Assembly: GCA_015272165.1 (NCBI GenBank)
Contig: JACYMF010000106.1
Coordinates: forward strand, 1-64,000
Direction of reading: 5' to 3'
Length of the DNA stretch: 64,000 bases
Origin: Cyanobacterium sp. T60_A2020_053
Lineage (GTDB): Bacteria > Cyanobacteriota > Cyanobacteriia > Cyanobacteriales > Cyanobacteriaceae
Of the stretch, positions 56,224 to 64,000 are shown in pieces (position 1 is the first letter of the stretch; each line of letters begins with the position of its first letter). The notes under the pieces are model-generated. The model searched no databases and had not been told where the DNA came from. It saw only the letters and a list, made by a program, of their open reading frames with translations. The position numbers and the translations under genes are program-made.

Positions 56224-56919
56224 TTAAGCAGTAACTAATTCTTTTTGAGGACGTTTACTATTACGGATACCTTGGATAGCTTCCGCATAATCAGGAGCTT
56301 TAAACACCGCAGAACCAGCTACAATGGCATTAGCGCCCGCCTCCAATACTTGCCAAGTGTTGCTAGGTTTCAAACCGCCATCAACCTCAATCCAAGGGTC
56401 TAAGCCTCTTTCATCACACATTTGACGTAAAGCTCTAATTTTAGGCACAACACCCGGAATGAAACTTTGACCACCAAAACCGGGGTTAACACTCATAATT
56501 AACACCAAATCGCAAACATCGATGACATACTCAATCAATTCCAAAGGAGTAGAAGGATTTAATACCACTCCAGACATTTTACCAAGTTCTCTAATTTGGC
56601 ACAAAGTACGATGTAAATGAGGAGAAGCGTTATGTTCAGCATGAACAGAAATAATATCTGCTCCAGCCTTAGCGAAATCCTCTACATATTTTTCAGGTTC
56701 AACAATCATTAAATGAACATCTAAAGGCTTTTTAGTATAAGGGCGGATGGCGCTAACAATTAAAGGTCCAATGGTAATATTAGGTACAAAGCGCCCGTCC
56801 ATTACATCCACATGAATCCAATCCGCACCAGCTTCGTCAACTGCTTTAATTTCATCCCCTAAACGACTGAAATCAGCCGACAAAATAGAAGGAGAAATAA
56901 CTATTTCTTTTTTACTCAT
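56224..56919 (-). CDS. rpe: Ribulose-phosphate 3-epimerase
   Basis: The enzyme interconverts ribulose-5-phosphate and xylulose-5-phosphate in the Calvin cycle and pentose phosphate pathway. The (beta/alpha)8 fold shows [61 protein letters not shown] and [10 protein letters not shown], covering the metal and catalytic residues. I use the ATG at 56919, giving 231 aa; the frame stays open for 50 more codons upstream but that stretch has no similarity and a poor composition. Confidence 0.95.
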   Translation of the reverse strand: MSKKEIVISPSILSADFSRLGDEIKAVDEAGADWIHVDVMDGRFVPNITIGPLIVSAIRPYTKKPLDVHLMIVEPEKYVEDFAKAGADIISVHAEHNASPHLHRTLCQIRELGKMSGVVLNPSTPLELIEYVIDVCDLVLIMSVNPGFGGQSFIPGVVPKIRALRQMCDERGLDPWIEVDGGLKPSNTWQVLEAGANAIVAGSAVFKAPDYAEAIQGIRNSKRPQKELVTA

Positions 56920-57070
56920 AGTATTTTGGTAATATTTTTTTTTAGTATGGTATTGATTATCACAAAATGTACTAATCTTTTTCATTTTATCAGCTATTGA
57001 CTCAATCACAAACAGGAAGCAGGAAAGGGAAGAAATGAATAATTTACCTTTGCCTTTTGCCCTTTTCACG

Positions 57071-57336
57071 AATTAGGTTTGCTGAATAACTCAGAAACCT
57101 AATTAAACAAAGACTTTAAGCGTAATTTGCATTAAAAAAAGTGCAAAAAATAACGTTTTTTCTTCAAAAATACTGTATTTCTTAGTTACGAATCAAAAAT
57201 AATTGATACAAGTGAGCAATTTATGAAAAATAACTATTTGGCTAAAATCTTTAATTCATAAGCATTTCACCTGAAACCTGACACCCGAAACCTGACACCT
57301 CCCCTCACCACAATACTTTTTCAGCAAACCCGAATT
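57071..57336. mobile_element. MITE-3, full copy (266 bp)
   Basis: Bounded by AATTAGGTTTGCTGAATAAC and the inverted TACTTTTTCAGCAAACCCGAATT. The right boundary overlaps the stop codon of the sigma factor gene. The interior matches 18809-19068 and 38048-38306. Confidence 0.85.
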
Positions 57337-58531
57337 ACCCAATTAATTCCAAATAATCTTGTAATTGACGGCGGTTATTAGGCTCTTGTAACTTAGACAG
57401 CGCCCGTGCCTGTATTTGGCGCACCCTTTCCCTAGACAAGTCCATGATTTTTGCAGTATCACTGAGAGAGTGACTTTTGCCATCCTCAAAACCGTAGCGT
57501 AAACGGATAATTTGCGCTTCCCGATCATTTAAACTAGCTAGTAGATGGCGCAAGTCACGCCCCATTGCTACCATCATCAAATTTTCTTCGGGGGTAGCCG
57601 AATTGGTTTCAATCAATTCGATTAACTCGGTGTTAAAATCATCGCCTACTTTAGTTTCTAGGGAAATAGAGCGAGGAATTTGACTGAGAAAAGTCCTTAA
57701 ATCTGCCGTTGTCATCTTCATGGCTAGCGCCAACTCTTCCGCTTGGGGATTTCTCCCGAGGGATTGAGAGAGGTTTCTCTGGGTTTTTTTGAGTAAATTT
57801 AATCTTTCCGTGATATGAATGGGAATACGAATAGAGCGACTTTGGGTAGCAATTGCCCTTGTCATCCCTTGACGAATCCACCAATAAGCATAGGTGCTAA
57901 AGTGATAACCTTTGGTATAGTCAAATTTTTCCACTGCTTTTTCTAAACCAAGACTGCCTTCTTGAATTAAGTCGAGTAAATCTAAGCCCCGATTTTGATA
58001 TTTTTTGGCAATGGATACCACTAAACGCAGATTAGCGTTAATCATTTGTTGTTTTGCCTGTTTGGCTTGGGTTAAAATCTTCTCTAATTCAGTGACGGTG
58101 ATATTAGCGAGGTTTGCCCATGTTTCTTTGCCGGTTTGCAATACTTTCTCTAATTGAAGCGGTGTGAGATTAAGTTGCTTTGACCATTTTTTCAGCCGTA
58201 GGGTGGCAGGAATATTTTGGGGGAGAGATTCATAAACTTGCAAGGCGCTGATGTAGGGGTGGAGGGCGCTGGTTTGTTTTTCTCTCAGTTGTATTAGCTG
58301 TTTGGCGTTGTGAATTTTTCGGGCTAACTCTATTTCTTCTTGTTTTGTGAGTAACGGTATTCTACCAATGTCTCGTAAGTAAAGCCGAACCGAATCTCTA
58401 GCGTAGGGATTATTTTCTGGTATCTTCTCGGCAAAACTCACCGTTTGAGATTCGTATTTAGGAGGGGAAGGAGAAAACTCTTGAGTTGAGGAGGCGGTGT
58501 AATTTTCAGGATGAAAATAGAATTTTGACAT
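57335..58531 (-). CDS. RNA polymerase sigma factor, sigma-70 group 2
   Basis: A second alternative sigma factor, 398 aa from ATG 58531 (AGGAAAGAG just upstream; an in-frame GTG lies two codons earlier). Region 1.2 has DSVRLYLRDIGRIPLLTKQE, region 2 NLRLVVSIAKKYQNRGLDLL and YHFSTYAYWWIRQGMTRAIA, and region 4 ends with DLSRERVRQIQARALSKL. A central segment with TWANLANITVTELEKI resembles SigC-like factors, but the class is not certain. The stop codon sits at the terminus of a MITE-3. Confidence 0.9.
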   Translation of the reverse strand: MSKFYFHPENYTASSTQEFSPSPPKYESQTVSFAEKIPENNPYARDSVRLYLRDIGRIPLLTKQEEIELARKIHNAKQLIQLREKQTSALHPYISALQVYESLPQNIPATLRLKKWSKQLNLTPLQLEKVLQTGKETWANLANITVTELEKILTQAKQAKQQMINANLRLVVSIAKKYQNRGLDLLDLIQEGSLGLEKAVEKFDYTKGYHFSTYAYWWIRQGMTRAIATQSRSIRIPIHITERLNLLKKTQRNLSQSLGRNPQAEELALAMKMTTADLRTFLSQIPRSISLETKVGDDFNTELIELIETNSATPEENLMMVAMGRDLRHLLASLNDREAQIIRLRYGFEDGKSHSLSDTAKIMDLSRERVRQIQARALSKLQEPNNRRQLQDYLELIG

Positions 58532-58723
58532 AATCACTCTTTCCTGCCGAAATTAATTATTCGATTTCTCTCAATATACACCATAAAAATCATCTCGCTA
58601 ACATTTGCCCTAATCTTTTTCAACATTCCTTCACAAAAGTTGATTTTTTGTATTGCAAGGGCAAAGATAAATTTAAAGATGGCTCGAACTACCATAACAA
58701 TCTTGTATGATTAAAGACAACAT

Positions 58724-59084
58724 AATTAGGTTGTGCTAAAAAAGTCTTTCGATAAGGATAGGTGTCAGGCATCAGGTGTCAGGTTTTAGGTTAAAGAAAG
58801 AAAAATCAAGGTTTTGAAGCGTTATATTTTTAACGAAAACACAAGTGTATTGTGAATAATTAGATTTGAAATGCTCAGTTTTTAAATCAAAATTGCCAAA
58901 AATAATCTTTTTTCTCCAAAAAATCTGTATTTCTACTATCAGAATCAAAAATAATTGATACAAATGAGCAATTTATGAAAAATAACTATTTGGCTAAAGT
59001 CTTTAATTTATAAGGATTTCACCTGAAACCCGAAACCTGAAACCTGAAACCTCACCCGAATACTTTTTTAGCAACCCCTAATTA
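58724..59084. mobile_element. MITE-3, long copy (361 bp)
   Basis: AATTAGGTTGTGCTAAAAAA at one end and TTTTTTAGCAACCCCTAATT at the other, with CAGG(T/C)-type tandem words inside both ends rather than only one. It fills most of the spacer between the sigma factor and the DUF4230 gene, just upstream of the latter. Confidence 0.8.
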
Positions 59085-59115
59085 ATATACTTCTATTATT
59101 ATTTTTTACTTCATT

Positions 59116-59799
59116 ATGAATAGCTCAAAAATTACTCCATATTCTCCAGATAATAAAATATTTCCTTTTCTTAAAAAAAGCGCCCTCACCGCAGTTTTAG
59201 GCGTTGGTGTTGTTAGTTTATGGCACATGGGCAATAATTTAATGCAAAGTTGGCAAAATCTTTTTCCTAGAATAGAAAATCAAGTGGATGTTTCCAGCGT
59301 CATTGTGCAGAAAATTCAGGGCGTGAGTGAATTAACTACTACTATATTTACCATGGATGCGGTTGTGCCGACTTCTTCAGAGCGTAAAATAATGGGAGAA
59401 ATGGTAATTGGTAAAACCAATTTGCTTTATTTGGCAAGGGGTGAAGTCAAAGCTGGATTAGATTTGAGTCAAATTAGCCCCAGTGATATTACTGTTAGTG
59501 AAAATACCATTAAGGTTAAACTACCGGCGCCCCTCATCCTCGACTCAAAAATTGACGTTAATCAATCACAAGTCTATGAATATAATCGAGGTTTTCTCAG
59601 TTTAGGTCCTGATGTTGCCCCCACATTATACAGTCAAGCGCAACAAGAAAGCCTTTTAAAAGTACAAGAAACAGCTTGTCAACAGGGGATTTTAACCCAA
59701 GCTAATCAACGCGCTGAAATTACCGTTAAAGCATTGTTGGAGGGCGCTGGTTATGACAATATTGAAGTAGAAACCACCAAGCCTAAAATGTGTCAATAA
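59116..59799 (+). CDS. DUF4230 membrane-anchored protein
   Basis: A single N-terminal membrane segment (LTAVLGVGVVSLWHMG) precedes a DUF4230 domain of about 170 residues, with VQKIQGVSELTTTIFTMDAV, GKTNLLYLARGEVKAGLDL, ITVSENTIKVKLPAPLILDS and LLEGAGYDNIEVET. The function of the family is unknown. The protein probably faces the periplasm or lumen. A GCGCCC word lies inside the coding part twice. Confidence 0.8.
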   Translation: MNSSKITPYSPDNKIFPFLKKSALTAVLGVGVVSLWHMGNNLMQSWQNLFPRIENQVDVSSVIVQKIQGVSELTTTIFTMDAVVPTSSERKIMGEMVIGKTNLLYLARGEVKAGLDLSQISPSDITVSENTIKVKLPAPLILDSKIDVNQSQVYEYNRGFLSLGPDVAPTLYSQAQQESLLKVQETACQQGILTQANQRAEITVKALLEGAGYDNIEVETTKPKMCQ

Positions 59800-59920
59800 A
59801 ATGAATCTGGTTCTATTACTTTGAGTATCATCAATTATTGTGGTTGGGTTACGCTTTCATTAATATGAAATGTTTAAGTTTTGTATAATTATTAAGTAAT
59901 AAACAAAATATAAAAAAGAA

Positions 59921-60364
59921 ATGAAAATTAAATTTAATCTAATGGCTTTGTTTAGTGGTTTATTATTTGGTTTGGGTTTATCTATTTCTCAGATGGTGGA
60001 TCGAAATAGGGTAATTGGTTTTTTAGACGTAACTGGAAATTGGGACCCATCTCTTATTTTTGTGTTGGGGGGCGCTGTAGGGGTGACAGTAATAAGTTTT
60101 CGCTTTATTTTACCGCTTAAAGAACCTCTTTTCGCTCATAAGTTTTATTTACCCACCAGAAATGATATTGATTTACCGTTGATTCTTGGGGCAGGAATTT
60201 TCGGCATTGGTTGGGGTTTATCTGGTTATTGTCCAGGTCCTGCAGTTACTTCTTTAGTGCAAATGAATCTTAATCCTTTTGTTTTCTTAGGAGCTTTTGT
60301 CGTGGGTTCTTTTGCTTTTAAAATCTATAGTGATAAAAAGAATCAATGTACTTCAAAAGGTTGA
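59921..60364 (+). CDS. YeeE/YedE-family half transporter (DUF6691-like)
   Basis: The 147-aa membrane protein has four hydrophobic segments, the GLSISQMVDRNRVIGFLDV pattern and the cysteine motif GLSGYCPGPAVTSL, as in one half of YeeE/YedE transporters associated with thiosulfate or sulfur import. A partner half is usually adjacent upstream; here none is present, since DUF4230 occupies that place. Its 3' end overlaps the convergent phosphoribosyltransferase gene by 22 bases. Confidence 0.85.
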   Translation: MKIKFNLMALFSGLLFGLGLSISQMVDRNRVIGFLDVTGNWDPSLIFVLGGAVGVTVISFRFILPLKEPLFAHKFYLPTRNDIDLPLILGAGIFGIGWGLSGYCPGPAVTSLVQMNLNPFVFLGAFVVGSFAFKIYSDKKNQCTSKG

Positions 60365-60804
60365 ATAATCCAATCATCAGCAGAAGTATTACAGTAAAAA
60401 AAATCAGGAACAAATTTACTATGATTCTTGTGCCAAATTACCGCAGTTTCTACAGTAACAAAAAAATCAGTAATTAACTGATCTCGCACCATTTGAAGCG
60501 TTACCCCAGTATCTACCAAATCATCCACTAATAAAATATGTCCTTGGGGTTTTTCGACAAAAGACAGCGCCCCTATCCTTATATCATGTTGTTGGTGGTT
60601 CTCATCACCGTAACTTTTAACCGCAATTACGGCTAAAGGTATTTGTAAATGGCGAGAAATGTAATCACCCAAATAAAATCCTCCTCTAGTAATAGCGATT
60701 ACCTGCTGATAAGTATTACCAGCCACTAAAATTTGCCTAGTAATGTCATGGCAGTAACTCCAATACTCTTGCCAACTATAGCATTGAAAATTTTTCGTAT
60801 TCAT
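60343..60804 (-). CDS. Purine-type phosphoribosyltransferase (Gpt-like)
   Basis: A 153-aa type I phosphoribosyltransferase. The PRPP-binding motif is in HILLVDDLVDTGVTLQM and the N-terminal loop in IAITRGGFYLGDYISRHL. It resembles the xanthine/hypoxanthine salvage enzymes more than pyrimidine ones, but the substrate cannot be fixed by sequence alone. It converges on and overlaps the YeeE-like gene by 22 bases at their 3' ends. Confidence 0.85.
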   Translation of the reverse strand: MNTKNFQCYSWQEYWSYCHDITRQILVAGNTYQQVIAITRGGFYLGDYISRHLQIPLAVIAVKSYGDENHQQHDIRIGALSFVEKPQGHILLVDDLVDTGVTLQMVRDQLITDFFVTVETAVIWHKNHSKFVPDFFYCNTSADDWIIQPFEVH

Positions 60805-60816
60805 AATTTCGGTATT

Positions 60817-60972
60817 ATATTAAGTTCGGATAATTAGTTGTTAACAGATTATCTCTTCGTAATTTACCCACCGTGTAATGAATTACACGGAACCAACAGT
60901 ATCACGTTCAATAAATTGAACTAAGATTGTTTTTAATTTATCTATTGATAAGTGATCAAGGAGACTTGATAT
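60817..60972. mobile_element. MITE-2, copy 6
   Basis: Left end ATATTAAGTTCGG, the CCGTGTAATGAATTACACGG near-palindrome, GTTCAATAAATTGAAC and right end GACTTGATAT are all present, making this one of the best-preserved copies. It lies directly upstream of the phosphoribosyltransferase start codon. Confidence 0.85.
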
Positions 60973-61064
60973 TAAATTTAACTCTCACTTCACTCTAAAG
61001 TTAAAGGCATAATCTAATTATGCCCCGACAGAAATACGATTTGATGGCAAAGCTGAAATTATTA

Positions 61065-61907
61065 TTACTTGCGCACGAGCAACACAGGACAATTAGCATT
61101 AACTCGAATATAATCAGAAAGGGAACTTCCCAACAATCGGTCTAAGTCCACTAAACTTTTCGCAATAGAAGGACGACGATCTGGCGACCCTAATAATAAT
61201 AAATCAATATCCTTTTCTTCCGCAATTTGACAAAGAGTTTTACCCGGCTTACCTCCCTTGACAATGCAAGTGGTATCAATACCAAATTTTTTCGCTTTTA
61301 ATAGCGCCGGGGCAAGGATAGGATTTTGTTCCATTTCTGTGGTGGTGAGTTCTACTTTAGCATCTAAGTCCGGGTTAACTCTGGCTAAATATAATTTGGC
61401 TTCTCGATAATCTTTCAAAATATTAAGGGTTAAATCAAGGGCATAATCCGCCGCCTCTGATTTATCTAAAGCTAACATCACTCTTTTGATACGGCGAATA
61501 TAAATATCATCTTTGACTAGCAACATGGGGCGATCGCTTAACTGAAAGACATATTGACTAACCGAATTTTCAAGAAAAGATTCAAGACGTTTTAAGCCTC
61601 TTGAACCCATTAAGATTAAATCAGCGTCGATTTCTTGGGCAACCTGACAGACGGTATCTTTAGGATCACCTTGTCTTAAAATGGTGGATACCTTCGCAGG
61701 ATCGATATTGACATTTTCAATCACTTCTGCCAATATTTTTCCCCCTTCTTCCCATTTAGCCGCTAAAGCATCGGCGGAAGTTTGGGGAGAGACAACGTGT
61801 AAAATAGTCAGATTGGTATTTTGAAATGCGGGAATATCCTGTAATATTTTTAACATTTCTTGGGTATGACCATTTCCTGAGTCGGCGTATAAAATTTTCT
61901 TTAACAT
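61065..61907 (-). CDS. Universal stress protein, two tandem Usp domains
   Basis: The 280-aa protein holds two UspA domains (about 1-135 and 138-280). Each ends with an ATP-binding-like loop: MGSRGLKRLESFLENSVSQY in the first and LGSPDRRPSIAKSLVDLD in the second, the latter altered. Tandem Usp proteins are common in cyanobacteria and respond to stress; the precise role is unknown. The gene stands alone upstream of tRNA-Ser. Confidence 0.9.
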   Translation of the reverse strand: MLKKILYADSGNGHTQEMLKILQDIPAFQNTNLTILHVVSPQTSADALAAKWEEGGKILAEVIENVNIDPAKVSTILRQGDPKDTVCQVAQEIDADLILMGSRGLKRLESFLENSVSQYVFQLSDRPMLLVKDDIYIRRIKRVMLALDKSEAADYALDLTLNILKDYREAKLYLARVNPDLDAKVELTTTEMEQNPILAPALLKAKKFGIDTTCIVKGGKPGKTLCQIAEEKDIDLLLLGSPDRRPSIAKSLVDLDRLLGSSLSDYIRVNANCPVLLVRK

Positions 61908-62024
61908 TGCTTTTATTCCTTATAGTTTCTTATCTACCTTTAAAATACAGTGGGAAGGGCGCTGTTTATTTGAAATTTTGTAACGTTGTCATCTCAGTCC
62001 ATGAAAAGTAAGACTGTCACCATA

Positions 62025-62111
62025 CGGAGAGAGAGGGATTTGAACCCTCGAAGGAGTTACCCCCTTAATAGTTTTCGAGACTATCGCATTCAACCACTCT
62101 GCCATCTCTCC
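62025..62111 (-). tRNA. trnS: tRNA-Ser (CGA)
   Basis: Read on the minus strand, the 87-nt molecule starts with GGAGAGA and ends TCTCTCCG, so the acceptor stem pairs over seven bases. The anticodon stem ATAGT/ACTAT closes the loop CTCGAAA with anticodon CGA, reading UCG. A long variable arm (AAGGGGGTAACTCCTT) is typical of tRNA-Ser. The T-arm contains GGTTCAAATC. The CCA end is not encoded. Confidence 0.95.
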
Positions 62112-62287
62112 TTGATACAGAAAATAATTATAACGTAGATTTACTTTATTTAGACAGTGTTCTGACTATAGAATAGGTTGGTAAGGGGTTTCAACCCCTT
62201 ATATATTATTGGTTTCGTCTCTATGAGTAGATGAGTTGCGAAATGTTAAATACTTTGCTATAATTGTTACTCAGTTAAACAACATTT

Positions 62288-62358
62288 GCGGGTGTAGTTT
62301 AGTGGTAAAACCTTAGCCTTCCAAGCTAATGATGGGGGTTCGATTCCCCCCACCCGCT
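62288..62358 (+). tRNA. trnG: tRNA-Gly (UCC)
   Basis: The 71-nt gene begins GCGGGTG and ends CACCCGCT, forming a seven-pair acceptor stem. The anticodon stem TTAGC/GCTAA closes CTTCCAA, giving anticodon UCC. The T-loop GGTTCGATTC is standard. CCA is not encoded. A promoter-like TTGCTATAAT sits about 30 bases upstream. Confidence 0.95.
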
Positions 62359-62374
62359 TAGTAATACAGTATCC

Positions 62375-62764
62375 TTAACTATTTTGTAGGTGCCTTTCCA
62401 CAAGAATAATCGCTACAATGTCATCGACGGGCGCTGGGGGTACTCTTAATGGCTTGGGTACTAATCTTTGTAATCCTTGGGGCGGATTATAGTGCCAATA
62501 TCTCTCCCTTGCTTCCACTGTGCTATTACGTTCATCTACTAAAAAAACTGATAAGTTTATATTATCTCTTAGCTCTTCTTGCCACTGTTTAGATGTGGTC
62601 TGATTTCCCATAATTAGAGCTTCAGGGTGATATTTACCCATTAATACCTTAATTTCTATCAAAGCATTAGCAGATTCTATTACTTTTCTATATAGAATTT
62701 GCTTATCTTTGGTAATAACGGCGATGCCACATTTATCTCGTCCGGGATCAAAACCAATTAGCAT
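62375..62764 (-). CDS. RuvC-fold protein of the YqgF/RuvX-like class
   Basis: I use the ATG at 62764, giving 129 aa and starting with MLIGFDPGRDKCGIAVITKD, the first acidic strand of an RNase H-like fold. FLVDERNSTVEARERYW and PAPVDDIVAIILVERHL supply the other acidic residues. It resembles the cyanobacterial YqgF-like nuclease family more distantly than standard RuvX. Involvement in RNA or Holliday-junction processing is inferred from fold only. It faces tRNA-Gly tail to tail. Confidence 0.8.
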   Translation of the reverse strand: MLIGFDPGRDKCGIAVITKDKQILYRKVIESANALIEIKVLMGKYHPEALIMGNQTTSKQWQEELRDNINLSVFLVDERNSTVEARERYWHYNPPQGLQRLVPKPLRVPPAPVDDIVAIILVERHLQNS

Positions 62765-62937
62765 GGTTAATGAATAATAAATAATCAATCATTATAGTTT
62801 TAAAATGGTGGAGTATGTATTTTAGAGCATGAGATGGAGGGCGCTCTTCTTCGTTTTGCCATAGCATGATATTGGGTTAGCCATAGCGTAACCCAACTTA
62901 TACAGATAGTTTAGAAATATATTTAGAATAACCGTAA

Positions 62938-63576
62938 CTAGAGAGTTACATTACTAAAATCGAACTCAGTTGTTGAAGTTGTGCCGTTTTCATTTTTGGT
63001 AATTTTACGGTTGGTAAGAATATAGTAACCACCGATTTCGGTAAAGGTATCCTCAAAAACGGTTTTTCCTCCTTTTGGTTGTAGGGTTTCAGCATCTAAA
63101 TAAATGGAGTCATAGCCAGTGGAAAGATAGCCTTTTTCGGTGTCTAAAAAGCCATAGGTATCAATGGAAACAATTCCAGCGCCCATGCGCCGATACACAA
63201 AGGTAACGTGTTTATCTTTTACTTTATAGCGATTACCGGCAGAAGCGCCCCCCACTACAATTTCTACTTCTCCATCTTTGCTGTCACCAAAACTAAAGGT
63301 ATTGTCACCATGACTTTTGGCAAAACTATGGTTAACTCGGTGGATAGTGATTTCCCATAGCTGTTGAGTAATCGCTTTTTTGGCGCTGTCATCTTCTACC
63401 CCGGTGACTTCAAATTTCAACTCACTATCGATGGTGGCATGGGCGCTATAACTACCTTCTGGGGTTGTCATGGTAACGTCACAACTATAACCCGGAAATT
63501 GTGCATCCCATGTATAACGGTTTTCGTAGGCACTGCGAAACAAATCTTCTGCTGTTAATGTTTGAGTTTGTGTCAT
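62938..63576 (-). CDS. DUF3386 family protein
   Basis: The 212-aa soluble protein starts at ATG 63576 (MTQTQTLTAEDLFRSAYENR) and contains YTWDAQFPGYSCDVTMT, YRRMGAGIVSIDTYGFLDT and GGYYILTNRKITKNENGTT. These segments are characteristic of the DUF3386 family of cyanobacteria and plants. No enzymatic motif is visible and no function is established. The open frame extends 13 codons upstream over an AT-rich stretch that I leave out. Confidence 0.85.
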   Translation of the reverse strand: MTQTQTLTAEDLFRSAYENRYTWDAQFPGYSCDVTMTTPEGSYSAHATIDSELKFEVTGVEDDSAKKAITQQLWEITIHRVNHSFAKSHGDNTFSFGDSKDGEVEIVVGGASAGNRYKVKDKHVTFVYRRMGAGIVSIDTYGFLDTEKGYLSTGYDSIYLDAETLQPKGGKTVFEDTFTEIGGYYILTNRKITKNENGTTSTTEFDFSNVTL

Positions 63577-63633
63577 AAAATTATTGAGAATATTTATTAT
63601 TAAAATTAGTAACAATTATAACGCAAATCAAAT

Positions 63634-63808
63634 AATTAGGGGTTGCTGAAAAAGTGGAGTGGTGAGGGGGAGGTTTCAGGCTTCAGGTTGCAGGTTTCAG
63701 GTGTAATTTTCAAACCTAATACCTAACACCCGATACCTGACACCTTTACAACTGTGCTTAAAACCTTTATTAGACAAGGGTTTTGATTTATTCAGCAGAC
63801 CCTAATTA
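63634..63808. mobile_element. MITE-3, short copy (175 bp)
   Basis: Bounded by AATTAGGGGTTGCTGAAAAA and the inverted ATTCAGCAGACCCTAATT. The interior keeps the CAGG tandem words but lacks the middle section seen in full copies. Confidence 0.85.
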
Positions 63809-63858
63809 AGGTTTAGTGATGAGGGAAAAAGTTGAATGAAATTTCCCTGGTCTCCCCA

Positions 63859-64000
63859 TCAGTTTCTGTCGGGAAAAGGGGAAGGGCGCTGGGAACTCCA
63901 TGCCCACCAAACTTCGTCACATTCACAAAGATAAAATTCTTGCCATTTTTTTTGATAATTTTCCATAATTACGGGGGCATAACGATTAAACCAAACCCTT
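63859..64000 (-). CDS. C-terminal end of an unidentified protein (cut by window edge)
   Basis: On the minus strand an open frame runs from the window edge to a TGA at 63859-63861. It contains IMENYQKKWQEFYLCECDEV and ends WWAWSSQRPSPFPDRN. Codon use looks natural and the QRPSPFP end comes from a GCGCCCTTC copy. The rest of the gene lies outside the window, so I cannot name it. Confidence 0.5.
   Translation of the reverse strand, partial: RVWFNRYAPVIMENYQKKWQEFYLCECDEVWWAWSSQRPSPFPDRN

Noticed and set aside
56920-57069. 50-residue N-terminal extension of ribulose-phosphate epimerase
   Set aside because: It has no similarity to the family, is rich in Lys and Ser, and a proper ATG lies at the conserved start.
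58772-58963. 63-codon minus-strand open frame before DUF4230
   Set aside because: It is entirely MITE-3 sequence.
54909-63808. CAGGTTTCAGGTGTCAGG arrays as a CRISPR
   Set aside because: The units are contiguous heptamer-like words without unique spacers, and they occur only inside MITE-3 copies; no cas genes are present.

Overview
The window is a piece of a low-GC cyanobacterial chromosome. The evidence is the gene set: solanesyl diphosphate synthase, RpaB, a Ccb-type cytochrome b6f maturation protein, an NblB-like phycobilisome-related HEAT protein, a Ycf45-type R3H ATPase, two group 2 sigma factors, cyanobacterial DUF families, and the KR-ACP-sulfotransferase-thioesterase half of a terminal-olefin synthase. 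The last item, together with the AT-rich spacers, suggests the Cyanobacterium/Geminocystis neighbourhood, but I cannot prove genus from this window. HIP1 (GCGATCGC) is rare; I saw two copies. A different GC-rich word, CAGCGCCC and its longer form CAGCGCCCTTCACC, is scattered through genes and spacers.

Layout. 0-12.9 kb: an ABC exporter, methionine-salvage phosphorylase, methionine aminopeptidase, the olefin-synthase half, gcvT, miaB, an rRNA methyltransferase with a minisatellite at its 5' end, and solanesyl diphosphate synthase. 12.9-22.4 kb: ctaA, a 31-residue membrane protein behind a structured spacer, ycf45, nblB, an oligopeptidase, many repeats and a dead transposase. 22.4-30 kb: a four-gene sugar/compatible-solute ABC operon, a SPINDLY-type glycosyltransferase and a Crp/Fnr regulator. 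30-38 kb: gyrA, small conserved proteins, a GT4 glycosyltransferase, a broken PIN toxin-antitoxin pair, a sigma factor and a single-domain UPF0016 exchanger. 38-46 kb: cydAB, a fasciclin protein, a fibrillin-like protein, phoH, ccb and rpaB. 46-55 kb: cysC, a RelE-type toxin-antitoxin pair joined to a DUF92 kinase gene, and a divergent phosphate cluster with pstS on one side and a coiled-coil receptor-like gene, a pstC-pstA fusion and pstB on the other, followed by a histidine kinase. 55-64 kb: a Mn/Zn ABC permease, rpe, a second sigma factor, DUF4230, YeeE-like, phosphoribosyltransferase, Usp, tRNA-Ser, tRNA-Gly, a RuvC-fold protein, DUF3386 and the end of a further gene.

Three families of small inverted-repeat elements without transposase (called here MITE-1, MITE-2 and MITE-3) fill most spacers longer than 300 bases, sometimes nested or touching stop codons. 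The strongest candidates for something undescribed are: the phosphate cluster, with a permease fusion whose linker carries the dispersed 14-mer and a soluble CBS/chemoreceptor-like protein translated with it; the dispersed 14-mer itself; and the tiny membrane protein with its structured upstream region. No CRISPR array, prophage or complete insertion sequence was seen.
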